From Aeropyrum camini SY1 = JCM 12091 (GTDB taxonomy: Archaea; Thermoproteota; Thermoprotei_A; Sulfolobales; Acidilobaceae): a stretch of 64,000 bases of DNA. Shown in pieces: positions 55,961-63,997 of this stretch. Position 1 is the stretch's first letter. Every line of letters begins with the position of its first letter. Both the position numbers and the translations under genes were made by a program. A model generated the notes under the pieces. That model worked only from the letters and a program-made list of their open reading frames with translations, did no database searches and had not been told where the DNA came from. The DNA is taken from the NCBI RefSeq assembly GCF_000591035.1, contig NC_022521.1, positions 1,240,001-1,304,000 of the forward strand, written 5' to 3'.

Positions 55961-56078
55961 GTGACGGTGATTTGCTTAGGTCCTCAGCGTCTAGCAGACT
56001 CGTCACAACCCTCCCGCAGGCTATGGGAGGGTTCGACTCCCGGCTACTCAGCATCGGCTCCGCTCCTTCGGAGGTTTT
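55961..56078 (+). ncRNA. Candidate structured RNA of unknown family
   Basis: Several strong pairings follow one another. GTGACG (55961-55966) pairs with CGTCAC (56001-56006) and encloses a small GTCT-AGC-AGAC hairpin. Directly next to it AACCCTCCC (56007-56015) pairs perfectly with GGGAGGGTT (56025-56033) around a 9-base loop. A last hairpin CTCCG/CGGAG (56058-56062 / 56069-56073) is followed by GTTTT, like a terminator. A TATA-like tataatat sits at about 55952-55959. The dense pairing in a gene-free region suggests an RNA gene, but no known family was recognised and the strand is a guess. Confidence 0.4.
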
Positions 56079-56148
56079 ACAATCTATTTCGGATTTTCCG
56101 ATAGTAATAGTTAAAGGCTGAACGTTTAACGATTCAAGTAGGTGCTGT

Positions 56149-57363
56149 ATGAAAATGGTTTGGAGTAGGCGGGCTTTTAAGCTGGCGTTGCTGGCGTGGG
56201 CTATCTCCGCCCTCCTCACTAGCACTTACCCTGCGATGGCGTACGCCCTTTCCGACGAGGTCGCTGTAGAGTATTCTGTGGAGGAAAACATACTATCGGT
56301 CAACAGCTACTTCTACACTGTAAGGATAGACCTTGAGACAGGGCGGTTCGTGTATGTTGATGTAAGAACAGTCGATGGCGGGACGAGGACTCTGCTGGAC
56401 GCTGGCGCAGGTATGGAGGCTTACCTAATCTCTGTGGGTAGTCAGGGGTTAGGGTCACCGGTTGGAGGATGGCAGGTGGTTTCGGCGGTAGATTCCGATA
56501 CTTTCTCTACAGTAGCTCTGAGATCTACGGTTGGAGCCGCAGTAGTCGAGGCCCGTCTAACTTTCTACTCCTACAAGCCGCAGATAGATGTCGAGGTGGA
56601 GATAACTAATGATAGTGGGGAGAGAGTACAGCTGCAAAGCCCCTTCGGAGGCCCCGCCCTTGTTTTCGCCTCTAGCGTTGAGGAGGGGTCTCTCTATAAG
56701 ACAGCGTACACCGTAGTTAGTGGGGGAGAAGCTAAGATAGAGGCAGTCGATCTAGAGAGTAGGGCTACCTTTTCTGGCATTGAGAGTATTGTGGTAGTCA
56801 CGGAATATCAGGGAGAGCCCAGGGTGTTGCTTGGCCTTAAGGATGTGCATGGCGACACAGTGGCCGTGGTAGACCCCAATTACCAAGTATCGGCTGGAGA
56901 AGGCGAAACGGCAACACAGCTAACACTAGTCCTCGGCTTCGTAAACCAAATCTTCGAACCAGGCTCTAAAGACTCTTTCAAAGCATCCCTCGTACTTTCC
57001 GTCTACGATGCCTACGCTATAATCTCGACAGACGTGTTCGACGAGGTGGCTAGCATCTATCCAGGTATCAAGGCCAGCGTCCCCACGGGATTCGGCTTCG
57101 AAAGAACGATAGCTGATTTGAACAGCAGAATCGAGACGCTTAGGAGCAGTCTGGATAATCTAAGGAGTGAGAACGAGGAGCTGAAGAGGAAGCTGGATGA
57201 GCTCCAGGGCAGAGACGACTATTGGAACGCTAAAATCGCTGAGCTCGAGGAGGAGCTGCAATTCTACAAGATTAGGTCTGAAAGGAATGGTATACTGGCG
57301 CTCCTGGCATTCATAGCTGGTGCCGTGATAAGCGCGGCTGCAGTCTACACAGTGAGGAGATAA
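56149..57363 (+). CDS. Exported, membrane-tethered coiled-coil protein
   Basis: 404 residues. A signal segment lies at about 9-32 (FKLALLAWAISALLTSTYPAMA). Residues about 35-300 are rich in beta strands and hydroxyl residues (VRIDLETGRFVYVDVRTVDG; EVEITNDSGERVQL). A coiled coil follows from about 325 to 378 (LNSRIETLRSSLDNLRSENE; LKRKLDELQG), then one C-terminal membrane helix (ILALLAFIAGAVISAAAVYTV) and a short basic tail. The layout of an extracellular beta domain on a coiled-coil stalk resembles the S-layer anchor SlaB of Sulfolobus, but it is shorter and similarity is only architectural. Confidence 0.7.
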   Translation: MKMVWSRRAFKLALLAWAISALLTSTYPAMAYALSDEVAVEYSVEENILSVNSYFYTVRIDLETGRFVYVDVRTVDGGTRTLLDAGAGMEAYLISVGSQGLGSPVGGWQVVSAVDSDTFSTVALRSTVGAAVVEARLTFYSYKPQIDVEVEITNDSGERVQLQSPFGGPALVFASSVEEGSLYKTAYTVVSGGEAKIEAVDLESRATFSGIESIVVVTEYQGEPRVLLGLKDVHGDTVAVVDPNYQVSAGEGETATQLTLVLGFVNQIFEPGSKDSFKASLVLSVYDAYAIISTDVFDEVASIYPGIKASVPTGFGFERTIADLNSRIETLRSSLDNLRSENEELKRKLDELQGRDDYWNAKIAELEEELQFYKIRSERNGILALLAFIAGAVISAAAVYTVRR

Positions 57364-57414
57364 GAAAGTGGAGTATAGATATAAATAGGGGAGGGAGAGT
57401 TCTACGCCACTATT

Positions 57415-58791
57415 TTATTCCATCACCGAGAGTGACCTAAATATTTCGAAGGGGCGTCTGAGGTTCTCTATGTTCCACGCGTCCCCCAGGAACTCCCTCC
57501 TCCTCTCCTCGGGCACTAGGCCTTCTAGCAGTTTGTTAAACTTTGCCTCAACTCCACCTCTGTCGAGCGGGTTCCTGAAGTGGCCCGGCGGATATATTGA
57601 CTCTTCCTCTAGTGTGCGGCCGTCCTTTAGGCGAACTCTAATCTTGTTACCTATGCCTTCGGGGTATATCTCGTCATACTTGGGGTTAACCCTTATACTA
57701 GTCTTCTTCATCACCTTCCTCACATCCTCGGCCAGAAATCTCTCCGGCTTGAACGTTTCCAGCCATACACGACCGTCTAAGAGGGATGCAGCAACAATAT
57801 ATGGTAGACTATGGTCTGCCGTCTCCCTCGTCTTTGGATCCCACTTCTCCGGGTCCTCAACTATTATCTTGTAGCTTACGGTAAACGTCTCAACCTCGAC
57901 GCTCTCAATGTCGTCTGGCTTTATTTCTCCAGCTTTCTCCCTCAGCCTGAGGGCAGCTTCTACCGCGCTCATGGAGTGGTACTCTACTGGCCAGTATTTT
58001 ATGCTGGTTTGCATGACCTTAAACCCGCCTTCACCGAGCGGCGCCAGCTCGAACTTGTCCCCGCATAGAGCTACTTTAAAGAACCCGAACTTGCCTTCGA
58101 ACACCGGGCTAGGACCTGTCATACCCTTCCATGCTAGGAGCGCTGAGAAGAGACCGTTTCTGGCTGCATGGGCGGCGGCGCAGCCTTTCCACATGCTAAG
58201 CTCCCCCGCCCTAGTCTGCCTAAGGGCCAAGCCTGTGGTCGTTGCTATGTTTATTGCATGCTCTATACCATTCTCGTCTAAACCAAGTATCTTGGCTGCA
58301 CCGGCAGCGCTGGCTATCCCGATATACACTGTGTGATCCCAACCCCTGGATCTAACGCTGTAGCTGTCAGCAAGGCGGGCGGCTATCTCGTAGGCGGCTA
58401 CTATACCCTCAACGAGGCTTTTACCGTCTGCATCTACTATCTCGGCCGCAGCCACGAGGGCTGGTATAGTGTCGCTCGGGTGGAGAGCCTCCTTCGACAG
58501 ATAGGTGTCGTTGAAGTCGAAATACCTGGCTGCACAGCCGTTGGTGAATGCGGCCTGGTCTGCTGATGCATAGCTTAGGGTGCCCCAGACTAGGGAGGAT
58601 ATTCTCGAGCCGGTAGTGCCCAATGCTATTGACCTGGAGATTTTCACTGGTTCCTCGTTAAAGGCTCCCACGGCTACACCAGCTGTATCCACTATTCTCT
58701 TCTTAACCTCTTCCACTACCTCGCCTGGTATATCGCTAAACTTCAGAGAGTAAACCCATTTTGCCATGGTTCTAGCTATAGTCTCGCCCAA
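57415..58791 (-). CDS. MmgE/PrpD-family protein
   Basis: 458 residues of the MmgE/PrpD family, which includes 2-methylcitrate dehydratase and cis-aconitate decarboxylase. Typical segments: ARTMAKWVYSLKFSDIPGEV, RIVDTAGVAVGAF, AAFTNGCAARYFDFNDTYL (active-site region), HPSDTIPALVAAAEI and MWKGCAAAHAARNGLFSALLA. No methylcitrate synthase or lyase gene is adjacent, so the substrate is not known. ATG start on the minus strand. Confidence 0.88.
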   Translation of the reverse strand: MGETIARTMAKWVYSLKFSDIPGEVVEEVKKRIVDTAGVAVGAFNEEPVKISRSIALGTTGSRISSLVWGTLSYASADQAAFTNGCAARYFDFNDTYLSKEALHPSDTIPALVAAAEIVDADGKSLVEGIVAAYEIAARLADSYSVRSRGWDHTVYIGIASAAGAAKILGLDENGIEHAINIATTTGLALRQTRAGELSMWKGCAAAHAARNGLFSALLAWKGMTGPSPVFEGKFGFFKVALCGDKFELAPLGEGGFKVMQTSIKYWPVEYHSMSAVEAALRLREKAGEIKPDDIESVEVETFTVSYKIIVEDPEKWDPKTRETADHSLPYIVAASLLDGRVWLETFKPERFLAEDVRKVMKKTSIRVNPKYDEIYPEGIGNKIRVRLKDGRTLEEESIYPPGHFRNPLDRGGVEAKFNKLLEGLVPEERRREFLGDAWNIENLRRPFEIFRSLSVME

Positions 58792-58918
58792 AACGCCGCA
58801 CCGCGATAAGAATTGTCGGTGAGCCGGCCTAATTTAGCGAAAGCAGGGTCATATATGCTCGGCGGTCTTCCGCATGCCTATAGAGGCTGCCTTGTACATA
58901 CTAAACGATAAGCCTTGG

Positions 58919-58926
58919 TTATAGTG
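58919..58926 (+). promoter_or_regulatory. TATA box of the thi4 gene
   Basis: ttatagtg lies 26-33 bases before the ATG at 58952, so the transcript would begin at or next to the ATG (leaderless). This supports the ATG over the upstream TTG at 58937. Confidence 0.5.
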
Positions 58927-58930
58927 ATAA

Positions 58931-58950
58931 TTACTATTGGTGAATAGTAA
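58931..58950. promoter_or_regulatory. Inverted repeat operator at thi4, TTACTAT-N6-ATAGTAA
   Basis: Seven-base arms (58931-58937 and 58944-58950) are perfectly complementary around TGGTGA. The site lies between the TATA box and the ATG, where a bound protein would block the polymerase. The same architecture recurs at 63974-63993 in front of the thiamine-type ECF gene. Confidence 0.65.
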
Positions 58951-58951
58951 C

Positions 58952-59758
58952 ATGATGTTCGCGAAGGTTAATGAGGCCGATGTTACGGAGGCCATACTAG
59001 AAGGCTTCTACAACACTCTAAAGAGGCATCTCAGGAGCGATGTTATAGTGGTCGGCGCTGGACCGGCCGGGCTCACAGCCGCGTGGAGGCTGGCAGAAGC
59101 GGGAGCTAGAGTTCTCCTAGTAGAGCAGAACAACTACCTCGGTGGCGGGCTCTGGCTGGGAGGCTACTTCATGAACCCTGTAACAATAAGGGCTCCAGCC
59201 GAGAGAATACTGGACGAGCTTGGCGTCCCCTATGAGACCGTGAAGCAGGGCCTCTTCAGTACTAAGGGGCCTCTCCTAGCCGCAAAACTGGTAGCAAGAG
59301 CCCTGGAAGCCGGAGCGGAGGTCCTCAACCTAACGATGCTCGACGACGTTATAGTAGAGGACGGAAAGGTCTCAGGAGTCGTCGTTAATTGGAGCCCTGT
59401 CCAGGCCCTGCCACGTCAAATAACATGTGTAGATCCGGTGGGCCTGAGGGCGGAGTATGTCGTCGACGCTACTGGACACGACGCCGTGGTAGCTAGGAAG
59501 CTGGCTGAGAGGGGGCTAGTAAATGCTTCTAGGCTAGGCCCAATGTGGGTTGAAAGGAGTGAGGATCTTGTTGTAGAGAAGACTGGTGAGGTGTATCCCG
59601 GCCTTGTTATCGCGGGTATAGCTGTAGCTGAGGTGTACGGACTGCCGAGGATGGGGCCGACCTTCGGTGCCATGCTACTTTCCGGGGAGAAGGCTGCATT
59701 AATCATCGGTGAGAAGCTCGGCCTAAAAGTTAAGGTGGCCGCGGCTCCAGCCCTCTAG
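58952..59758 (+). CDS. thi4: Thiazole synthase Thi4 (cysteine type)
   Basis: 268 residues from the ATG at 58952; in-frame TTG (58937) and GTG (58940) starts are less likely because they lie within the operator. An FAD/NAD-type Rossmann motif (VIVVGAGPAGLTAAWRLAEAG) is near the N-terminus and GGGLWLGGYFMNP follows. The region QITCVDPVGL, before VVDATGHDA, has cysteine at the position where yeast Thi4 has its sulfur-donor cysteine in CMDP; sulfide-using archaeal enzymes carry histidine there. The C-terminal GMGPTFGAMLLSG-like loop (RMGPTFGAM) is intact. It makes the thiazole part of thiamine from NAD and glycine. Confidence 0.9.
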   Translation: MMFAKVNEADVTEAILEGFYNTLKRHLRSDVIVVGAGPAGLTAAWRLAEAGARVLLVEQNNYLGGGLWLGGYFMNPVTIRAPAERILDELGVPYETVKQGLFSTKGPLLAAKLVARALEAGAEVLNLTMLDDVIVEDGKVSGVVVNWSPVQALPRQITCVDPVGLRAEYVVDATGHDAVVARKLAERGLVNASRLGPMWVERSEDLVVEKTGEVYPGLVIAGIAVAEVYGLPRMGPTFGAMLLSGEKAALIIGEKLGLKVKVAAAPAL

Positions 59759-59761
59759 AGC

Positions 59762-61282
59762 TTAGCGCTTGAGTGTCCCCTTTTTCTCAGCATCTTCCTC
59801 TGCCTTTTTCACCACCAGGTACGGACCCTCCTTATCGACAACAACTATCTTATCTCCCCTAGCCACCGGTGTAACAGCTTTCGCCTTCCAATACTCACCC
59901 TCCACTAATACAAAGCCTGTCCCGCCTTCTGGGATATCGTCCACCGCTTCTCCCACAGCCCCTTTAAGCTTCCATAAAGCCTGGGGAGCCCTCCTAGCCT
60001 TGACAACCTTGTACACGACAAACGCTGTGAGGCCGCCCATTGTGATGCCCAGGGCGTAGGTAGTGTAGAGGAGGGTTTCCGTGTAGCTCTCGCTGACGGC
60101 GAATCCCTCGCCTCTTATTGGGAGTAGTATGACACCGAAGACTAGCATGGCTATGCCAGTACCCCCTATTATTCCAAATCCTGGTGTGTACAGCTCTATG
60201 AAGACGAGTATCGACCCTCCCACTATGAGTATTAGGGCGGCTGTGTTAGGGCTGAAGCCCGAGCCCACGAGGCCGAGAACAAGCAGGAAGCCCCCAAGCG
60301 CAATGCCTGGGAGGTTTCCGCTTGCGATGCTGAATAGCAGGGCCAAAGCGCCTATGCTCAAGAGTATGCCTGAGAGCATTGGGTCGGAGAGGGAGTGTAG
60401 AACTCTTATCCTCAGGTCGGGCTCGAGGACTTCGTAGCTGCCGTTGGTGTCTATGAGCACAGTTTCGCCTATAGGCAGCCTTACCACCTTCCCGTCGAGG
60501 AGGCGGAGTAGCTCGCCCCTATCCTGGGCTATAAGGTCTATAACACCCTTCTCCAGAGCCTCCTCAGCGCCATAGTTGTCGTTGTACAGGACGAACCTGA
60601 CAAGGGCCTCGGGGTTCCTGCCTCTGGTCGCCCCGTGCTCGCATAAGGTCTTGACTATAGGGTTAATGATCTTCGAGTCAAGAACGGGCTGGTAGCTGCC
60701 GGTGGTGGGGTCGTATGCTATAGGCTGTACAGAGCCTATTATGGTGCCGGGCTGCATAGCAGCTATATGCGTGGACATTAGTATCATAGTTCCTGCGCTC
60801 TCCGCCCACTTCTCAACGACATACCCCACGACTGGGACCCTGGCTTTGGATATGGTGACAACCATCTCAGTGGCAGCATCCACGAAGCCGCCGGGGGTGT
60901 TAAGCTCGACTATGAGAACCGCGTTCTCGCTCTCCGCCCTCCTGATAGACTGTTCAAGGTAGTCTTTCATAGCATTATCAATAGTACCCTCTATCCTAAT
61001 AACCAGAGCCTTAGGGCCCACCACCCTATCATACGGAGTGCCCTCCGGCATGATACCATACTTCTTCTCGTAAGCCTTACACTCCTCAACTAGACTTTCG
61101 AAATCAGCCTTACCTGGGACTTGCTGCTCACTGGCAGCCACGGTTGTAGTCTCACCTGTCTCCTGCGCCTGCGCATGCGGGGAGGAGTAGACTAGGGCTA
61201 GTGCTAGCAGGAGGACTGCAGCGGCCAGAAGGGGTAAAAACCGCTTCACTCCACCCGCCTTCATGCCTTTCCAAACCCTCAT
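59762..61282 (-). CDS. NfeD-type membrane serine protease
   Basis: 506 residues. A signal segment (RFLPLLAAAVLLLALALVYS) is followed by a ClpP/SPP-like protease domain: VLIVELNTPGGFVDAATEMV and VEKWAESAGTMILMSTH, where the serine of ESAG is the nucleophile, followed by the general-base region. Four to five membrane segments follow (about 300-420), then a C-terminal OB-fold NfeD domain (GAVGEAVDDIPEGGTGFVLV; GDKIVVVDKEG). In Pyrococcus the homologue cleaves the C-terminus of the stomatin encoded next to it. The ATG overlaps the stomatin stop (ATGA), so the two are translationally coupled. Confidence 0.92.
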   Translation of the reverse strand: MRVWKGMKAGGVKRFLPLLAAAVLLLALALVYSSPHAQAQETGETTTVAASEQQVPGKADFESLVEECKAYEKKYGIMPEGTPYDRVVGPKALVIRIEGTIDNAMKDYLEQSIRRAESENAVLIVELNTPGGFVDAATEMVVTISKARVPVVGYVVEKWAESAGTMILMSTHIAAMQPGTIIGSVQPIAYDPTTGSYQPVLDSKIINPIVKTLCEHGATRGRNPEALVRFVLYNDNYGAEEALEKGVIDLIAQDRGELLRLLDGKVVRLPIGETVLIDTNGSYEVLEPDLRIRVLHSLSDPMLSGILLSIGALALLFSIASGNLPGIALGGFLLVLGLVGSGFSPNTAALILIVGGSILVFIELYTPGFGIIGGTGIAMLVFGVILLPIRGEGFAVSESYTETLLYTTYALGITMGGLTAFVVYKVVKARRAPQALWKLKGAVGEAVDDIPEGGTGFVLVEGEYWKAKAVTPVARGDKIVVVDKEGPYLVVKKAEEDAEKKGTLKR

Positions 61283-62106
61283 TCTCTCCTCTCTATTATC
61301 CTACCCTGCATACTCTGGGCCATGAGGCCCATCATGTCATCCGTCCCCATTTTAAGTGGTGTCACCACCACCAGGTTCTTCTCCTTAGCCACCTCTATGA
61401 GTGTCTGCAGCTCCCTCAGCCTCAGCGCTGCCGGGTGCTTCTCGTAAAACTCGGCTGCCTCAGCCATTATCTTGGCAGCCTGCCTCTCTCCCTCGGCCTC
61501 TATGATTCTAGCCCTCCTCCACCTCTCTGCCTCGGCCTGCTTCGCCATCGCTCTTAGCATGGATTCCGGCAGCTTAACCTCCTTTATCGTGACAGCCGTT
61601 ACTTTAATCCCCCACGGATCTGTTAGCTGGTCCAGAATCTCCTGTAGCTTCTTGTTAATCTCCTCACGTTTAGTGAGGAGGTCATCAAGCTCTACCTGTC
61701 CTATAACGTCCCTGAGAGTAGTCTGCGCCAGCATGACTACAGCGTAGTGGTAGTTCTCTATCCTAACAACAGCTTTCTCCGGGTCGAAGACCTTGTAGTA
61801 GACGACGGCATCGACACCAACAGTCACGTTATCCTTGGTTATAGTCCTCTGCTCCGGAATGTCAACAGTCACTATTCTAAGGTCGACTTTTACAAGGGTG
61901 TCTACAAAGGGGATTATGAGGAATAGCCCAGGGCCTTTAACCCCTATAAGCCTTCCAAGCCTGAAGATGACAGCTCTCTCATACTCCCTGACTATCTTTA
62001 TGCTCATCGACAGCAGTATAAGTATGATTAGCAGTGCTACTCCTACTGGTATCAGTGCCTGGCCTAGGAGGACGTTAACTCCTGGTATTATCATTACACC
62101 CACCAT
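61279..62106 (-). CDS. Stomatin/SPFH-domain protein (slipin)
   Basis: 275 residues. A membrane hairpin or helix (ALIPVGVALLIILILLSM) is followed by the SPFH domain (VREYERAVIFRLGRLIGVKGPGLFLIIPF; VDIPEQRTITKDNVTVGVDA), a coiled coil rich in Ala/Glu/Arg and a hydrophobic C-terminus. It forms large rings or scaffolds in the membrane and is the probable substrate of the adjacent NfeD protease. A TATA-like element (atataaatag, about 62113-62122) points to a start near 62092, so the ATG at 62094 may be leaderless. Confidence 0.92.
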   Translation of the reverse strand: MVGVMIIPGVNVLLGQALIPVGVALLIILILLSMSIKIVREYERAVIFRLGRLIGVKGPGLFLIIPFVDTLVKVDLRIVTVDIPEQRTITKDNVTVGVDAVVYYKVFDPEKAVVRIENYHYAVVMLAQTTLRDVIGQVELDDLLTKREEINKKLQEILDQLTDPWGIKVTAVTIKEVKLPESMLRAMAKQAEAERWRRARIIEAEGERQAAKIMAEAAEFYEKHPAALRLRELQTLIEVAKEKNLVVVTPLKMGTDDMMGLMAQSMQGRIIERRE

Positions 62107-62249
62107 CCAAACTATTTATATGGAGGGTCTATGTTAATATGCTATCTTACTAAAGTCTCGGCATACCTAGCCAGGCATCTCCGTTCTGGGAGGTTAAGAT
62201 ATCTAAGCCTAGGATGAGATATACTTGATATACTAGGGAGTAGAAAGGA

Positions 62250-63104
62250 TTGGGTGCGGGCGCTGTCGCTGAAGAGGAGCGGGTTGAGGAGAATAGGGAT
62301 ATCGAGGCTGACGTATGGTTCCACGTTCAAGAGCTTATAATGCGGTTGAGAAAGGTTGCTATAGCTTTTGTTGTGGCATCGATAATCGTCCCATTGGTCC
62401 CGGTGAGTATAACCCCTTATGTTCCGCTGTTGACCGTGTTCACAAAGTACTTTATAAACTCGGTGGTACCCAGCTCTGTAGACGTCTTGGGGTACCATGT
62501 AGAGGTGAGGCTCATACAGACGAGCCCCTTCGCCGGCCTCTCCCTGCTTATAAAAACCGCGCTCCTCATGGGGCTACTAGTGGTTAGCCCCCTCCTGGCG
62601 TACGAGCTTTATGCGTTCATAAAGCCCGCGCTTTACCCTCATGAGGACAGGTTTGTCAGGACACTCGGCCCCATAGCAGTTGGCCTCTTCATTCTCGGGG
62701 CTCTAATAGCGTTTAAGGTTATTCTACCCCTAGGTTATGCTATAAGTTTTATCACAAGCGTTGTGCTTATAGGTGACAAGCTGGTAGCGTTCGCCGATGT
62801 CAATAACATACTGCAGACAAGCATACTCGTTATAGTTGGGGTTGGCCTACTGTACGAGACACCCGTTCTACTATATGGGGCCGTCAGGGCCGGGATAGTG
62901 AGCCCAAACATACTCTCAGGCGATAAGGGTAGGATGGTGCTCCTCGGCCTCTTGGCCTTAGGCGCGGTTATCAGCCCCGACGGCACGGGCCTTGGGATGC
63001 TCGTTCTAACTCTACCCCTGTTCATAGCATTGAAGCTGGCTGTATGGTTTGGGGCGCGGTCTAGGAAAGCGGCGGCCTCGGAGGCTCCCGGACTCCAGCC
63101 TTAA
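62250..63104 (+). CDS. tatC: Sec-independent translocase protein TatC
   Basis: 284 residues with six membrane segments. The charged cytoplasmic N-terminus (DIEADVWFHVQELIMRLRKV) corresponds to the signal-recognition region of TatC, and SPFAGLSLLIKTALLMGLLVVSPLLAYELYAFIKPAL with PHE carries the family core with the conserved Glu. The start is TTG at 62250. A short tatA gene lies tail to tail with it and their stop codons overlap. Confidence 0.93.
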   Translation: MGAGAVAEEERVEENRDIEADVWFHVQELIMRLRKVAIAFVVASIIVPLVPVSITPYVPLLTVFTKYFINSVVPSSVDVLGYHVEVRLIQTSPFAGLSLLIKTALLMGLLVVSPLLAYELYAFIKPALYPHEDRFVRTLGPIAVGLFILGALIAFKVILPLGYAISFITSVVLIGDKLVAFADVNNILQTSILVIVGVGLLYETPVLLYGAVRAGIVSPNILSGDKGRMVLLGLLALGAVISPDGTGLGMLVLTLPLFIALKLAVWFGARSRKAAASEAPGLQP

Positions 63105-63280
63105 TCCAGACCCTTCTTCCTCCTCTCCTCACCCGCCTCTGACATGGCGCGTCTAAACTCTTTTACTGCGGTCCCAAGGTTTCTCGCTATCTCTGTGAGC
63201 CTCTCGGGCCCAAACACTATTAACGCTATAAGGAATATTATGATTAGCTCTGTTACACCCACGGTGTCGACTAGAACCAA
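63101..63280 (-). CDS. tatA2: Second TatA-like protein
   Basis: A TTG at 63280 opens 59 codons: a short N-terminus, the helix VTELIIIFLIALIVFGP, the hinge and start of the amphipathic helix in FGPERLTEIARNLGTAV, the segment VKEFRRAMSEAG and a basic tail ending KKGLD. This is the same layout as the TatA at 50756-50971, with a longer FGPxxxxEIARNLG identity. The gene's TAA and the TAA of tatC share two bases on opposite strands, so the pair is convergent. Earlier or later starts in the same frame (for example GTG at 63259) are possible. Confidence 0.85.
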   Translation of the reverse strand: MVLVDTVGVTELIIIFLIALIVFGPERLTEIARNLGTAVKEFRRAMSEAGEERRKKGLD

Positions 63281-63368
63281 GGCTCCATACCCGTAGATTG
63301 TTTAATTAATTTTAGTAGCTAAAAGTGCTGAGTAATACTGTCAAAAAGATAGTGTCTCGCTGCGTATC

Positions 63369-63953
63369 TTAGGCTCTCCTCGCTACCGTAGTCTCCAGGG
63401 TCTTATGCACTATCGCGGCCCATAAGGCTCCGCTTGCTGCATAGGCTAGAGCTACAGCCGCCACAAGTATAGCCCCCTCTTTCGGCGATACTTCGAAGAT
63501 GAGTTCCCTATAGAGTGCGAAGTTAGCTATTAAAGCTCCCACACCAGAAGCCGCTCCTGCAAGGGCTGAGGTTATCACCGTGAGGTTGCGGTAGCCTAGG
63601 TAGAGGTATACAAGCTCTGCTGCTAGACCCTGGAGGACGCCGTAGACCAGGTTTGTGAAGCCCCCTGGCGTGGGGAGTATTGCTTCGAGGAAAGCTCCGA
63701 GGGTTTCTCCTAGAAAGGCGGAGCCCGGCTTCCTGACGAGGACAGCTCCCATTATAGCGCCTGTATACCATAGGCCGTAGGAGACTATAACGCCGAGTAT
63801 CGGCCCCAGCAGTGTAGTGCCGAAGTCGTAGACGTACCAGGCTAGGTAGAAGATTATAGAAGCTATTACCGCCACTACACCTAGCTTGGCAAAGTCCACT
63901 ATATAGTAGTAATAGGTTCTGGTCGCGTGTGTGCTTCCGGCCCCCACCGACAT
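63369..63953 (-). CDS. ECF transporter S component, YkoE-like (thiamine precursor type)
   Basis: 194 residues from the ATG at 63953; a GTG at 63980 is in frame but sits inside the inverted repeat. About five or six membrane segments are present. The conserved loop region GAIMGAVLVRKPGSAFLGETLGAFLE and PTPGGFTNLVYGVLQGLAAELVYLY matches YkoE-type substrate-binding subunits, which take up hydroxymethylpyrimidine or thiamine. The energising ATPase and T subunit would lie elsewhere; only this gene is visible. The window ends shortly upstream. Confidence 0.75.
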   Translation of the reverse strand: MSVGAGSTHATRTYYYYIVDFAKLGVVAVIASIIFYLAWYVYDFGTTLLGPILGVIVSYGLWYTGAIMGAVLVRKPGSAFLGETLGAFLEAILPTPGGFTNLVYGVLQGLAAELVYLYLGYRNLTVITSALAGAASGVGALIANFALYRELIFEVSPKEGAILVAAVALAYAASGALWAAIVHKTLETTVARRA

Positions 63954-63969
63954 AGCCAACACCGTCAAA

Positions 63970-63997
63970 AATATTACCACTTACTAGTGGTAATATT
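63970..63997. promoter_or_regulatory. Inverted repeat operator at the ECF S-component gene
   Basis: AATATTACCAC and GTGGTAATATT form perfect 11-bp arms around TTACTA. The core TTACCAC-N6-GTGGTAA (63974-63993) has the same spacing and matching outer bases as the inverted repeat at thi4. On the minus strand the repeat covers a TATA-like ggtaatattttt just upstream of the ATG at 63953, so a bound regulator would block the promoter. Confidence 0.65.

Noticed and set aside
56020-56052. tRNA T-arm-like sequence (gggttcgactccc)
   Set aside because: Only three of five T-stem pairs form, and no matching acceptor strand, D-arm or anticodon arm was found upstream, with or without an intron. A. pernix is known to have a split tRNA-Asp, but this segment does not match the expected half.
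55871-56225. Open frames on both strands across the structured region (55871-56104 plus, 55923-56225 minus)
   Set aside because: Both run through the hairpins, and the minus-strand one also overlaps the signal peptide codons of the next gene. Their translations show no motif.
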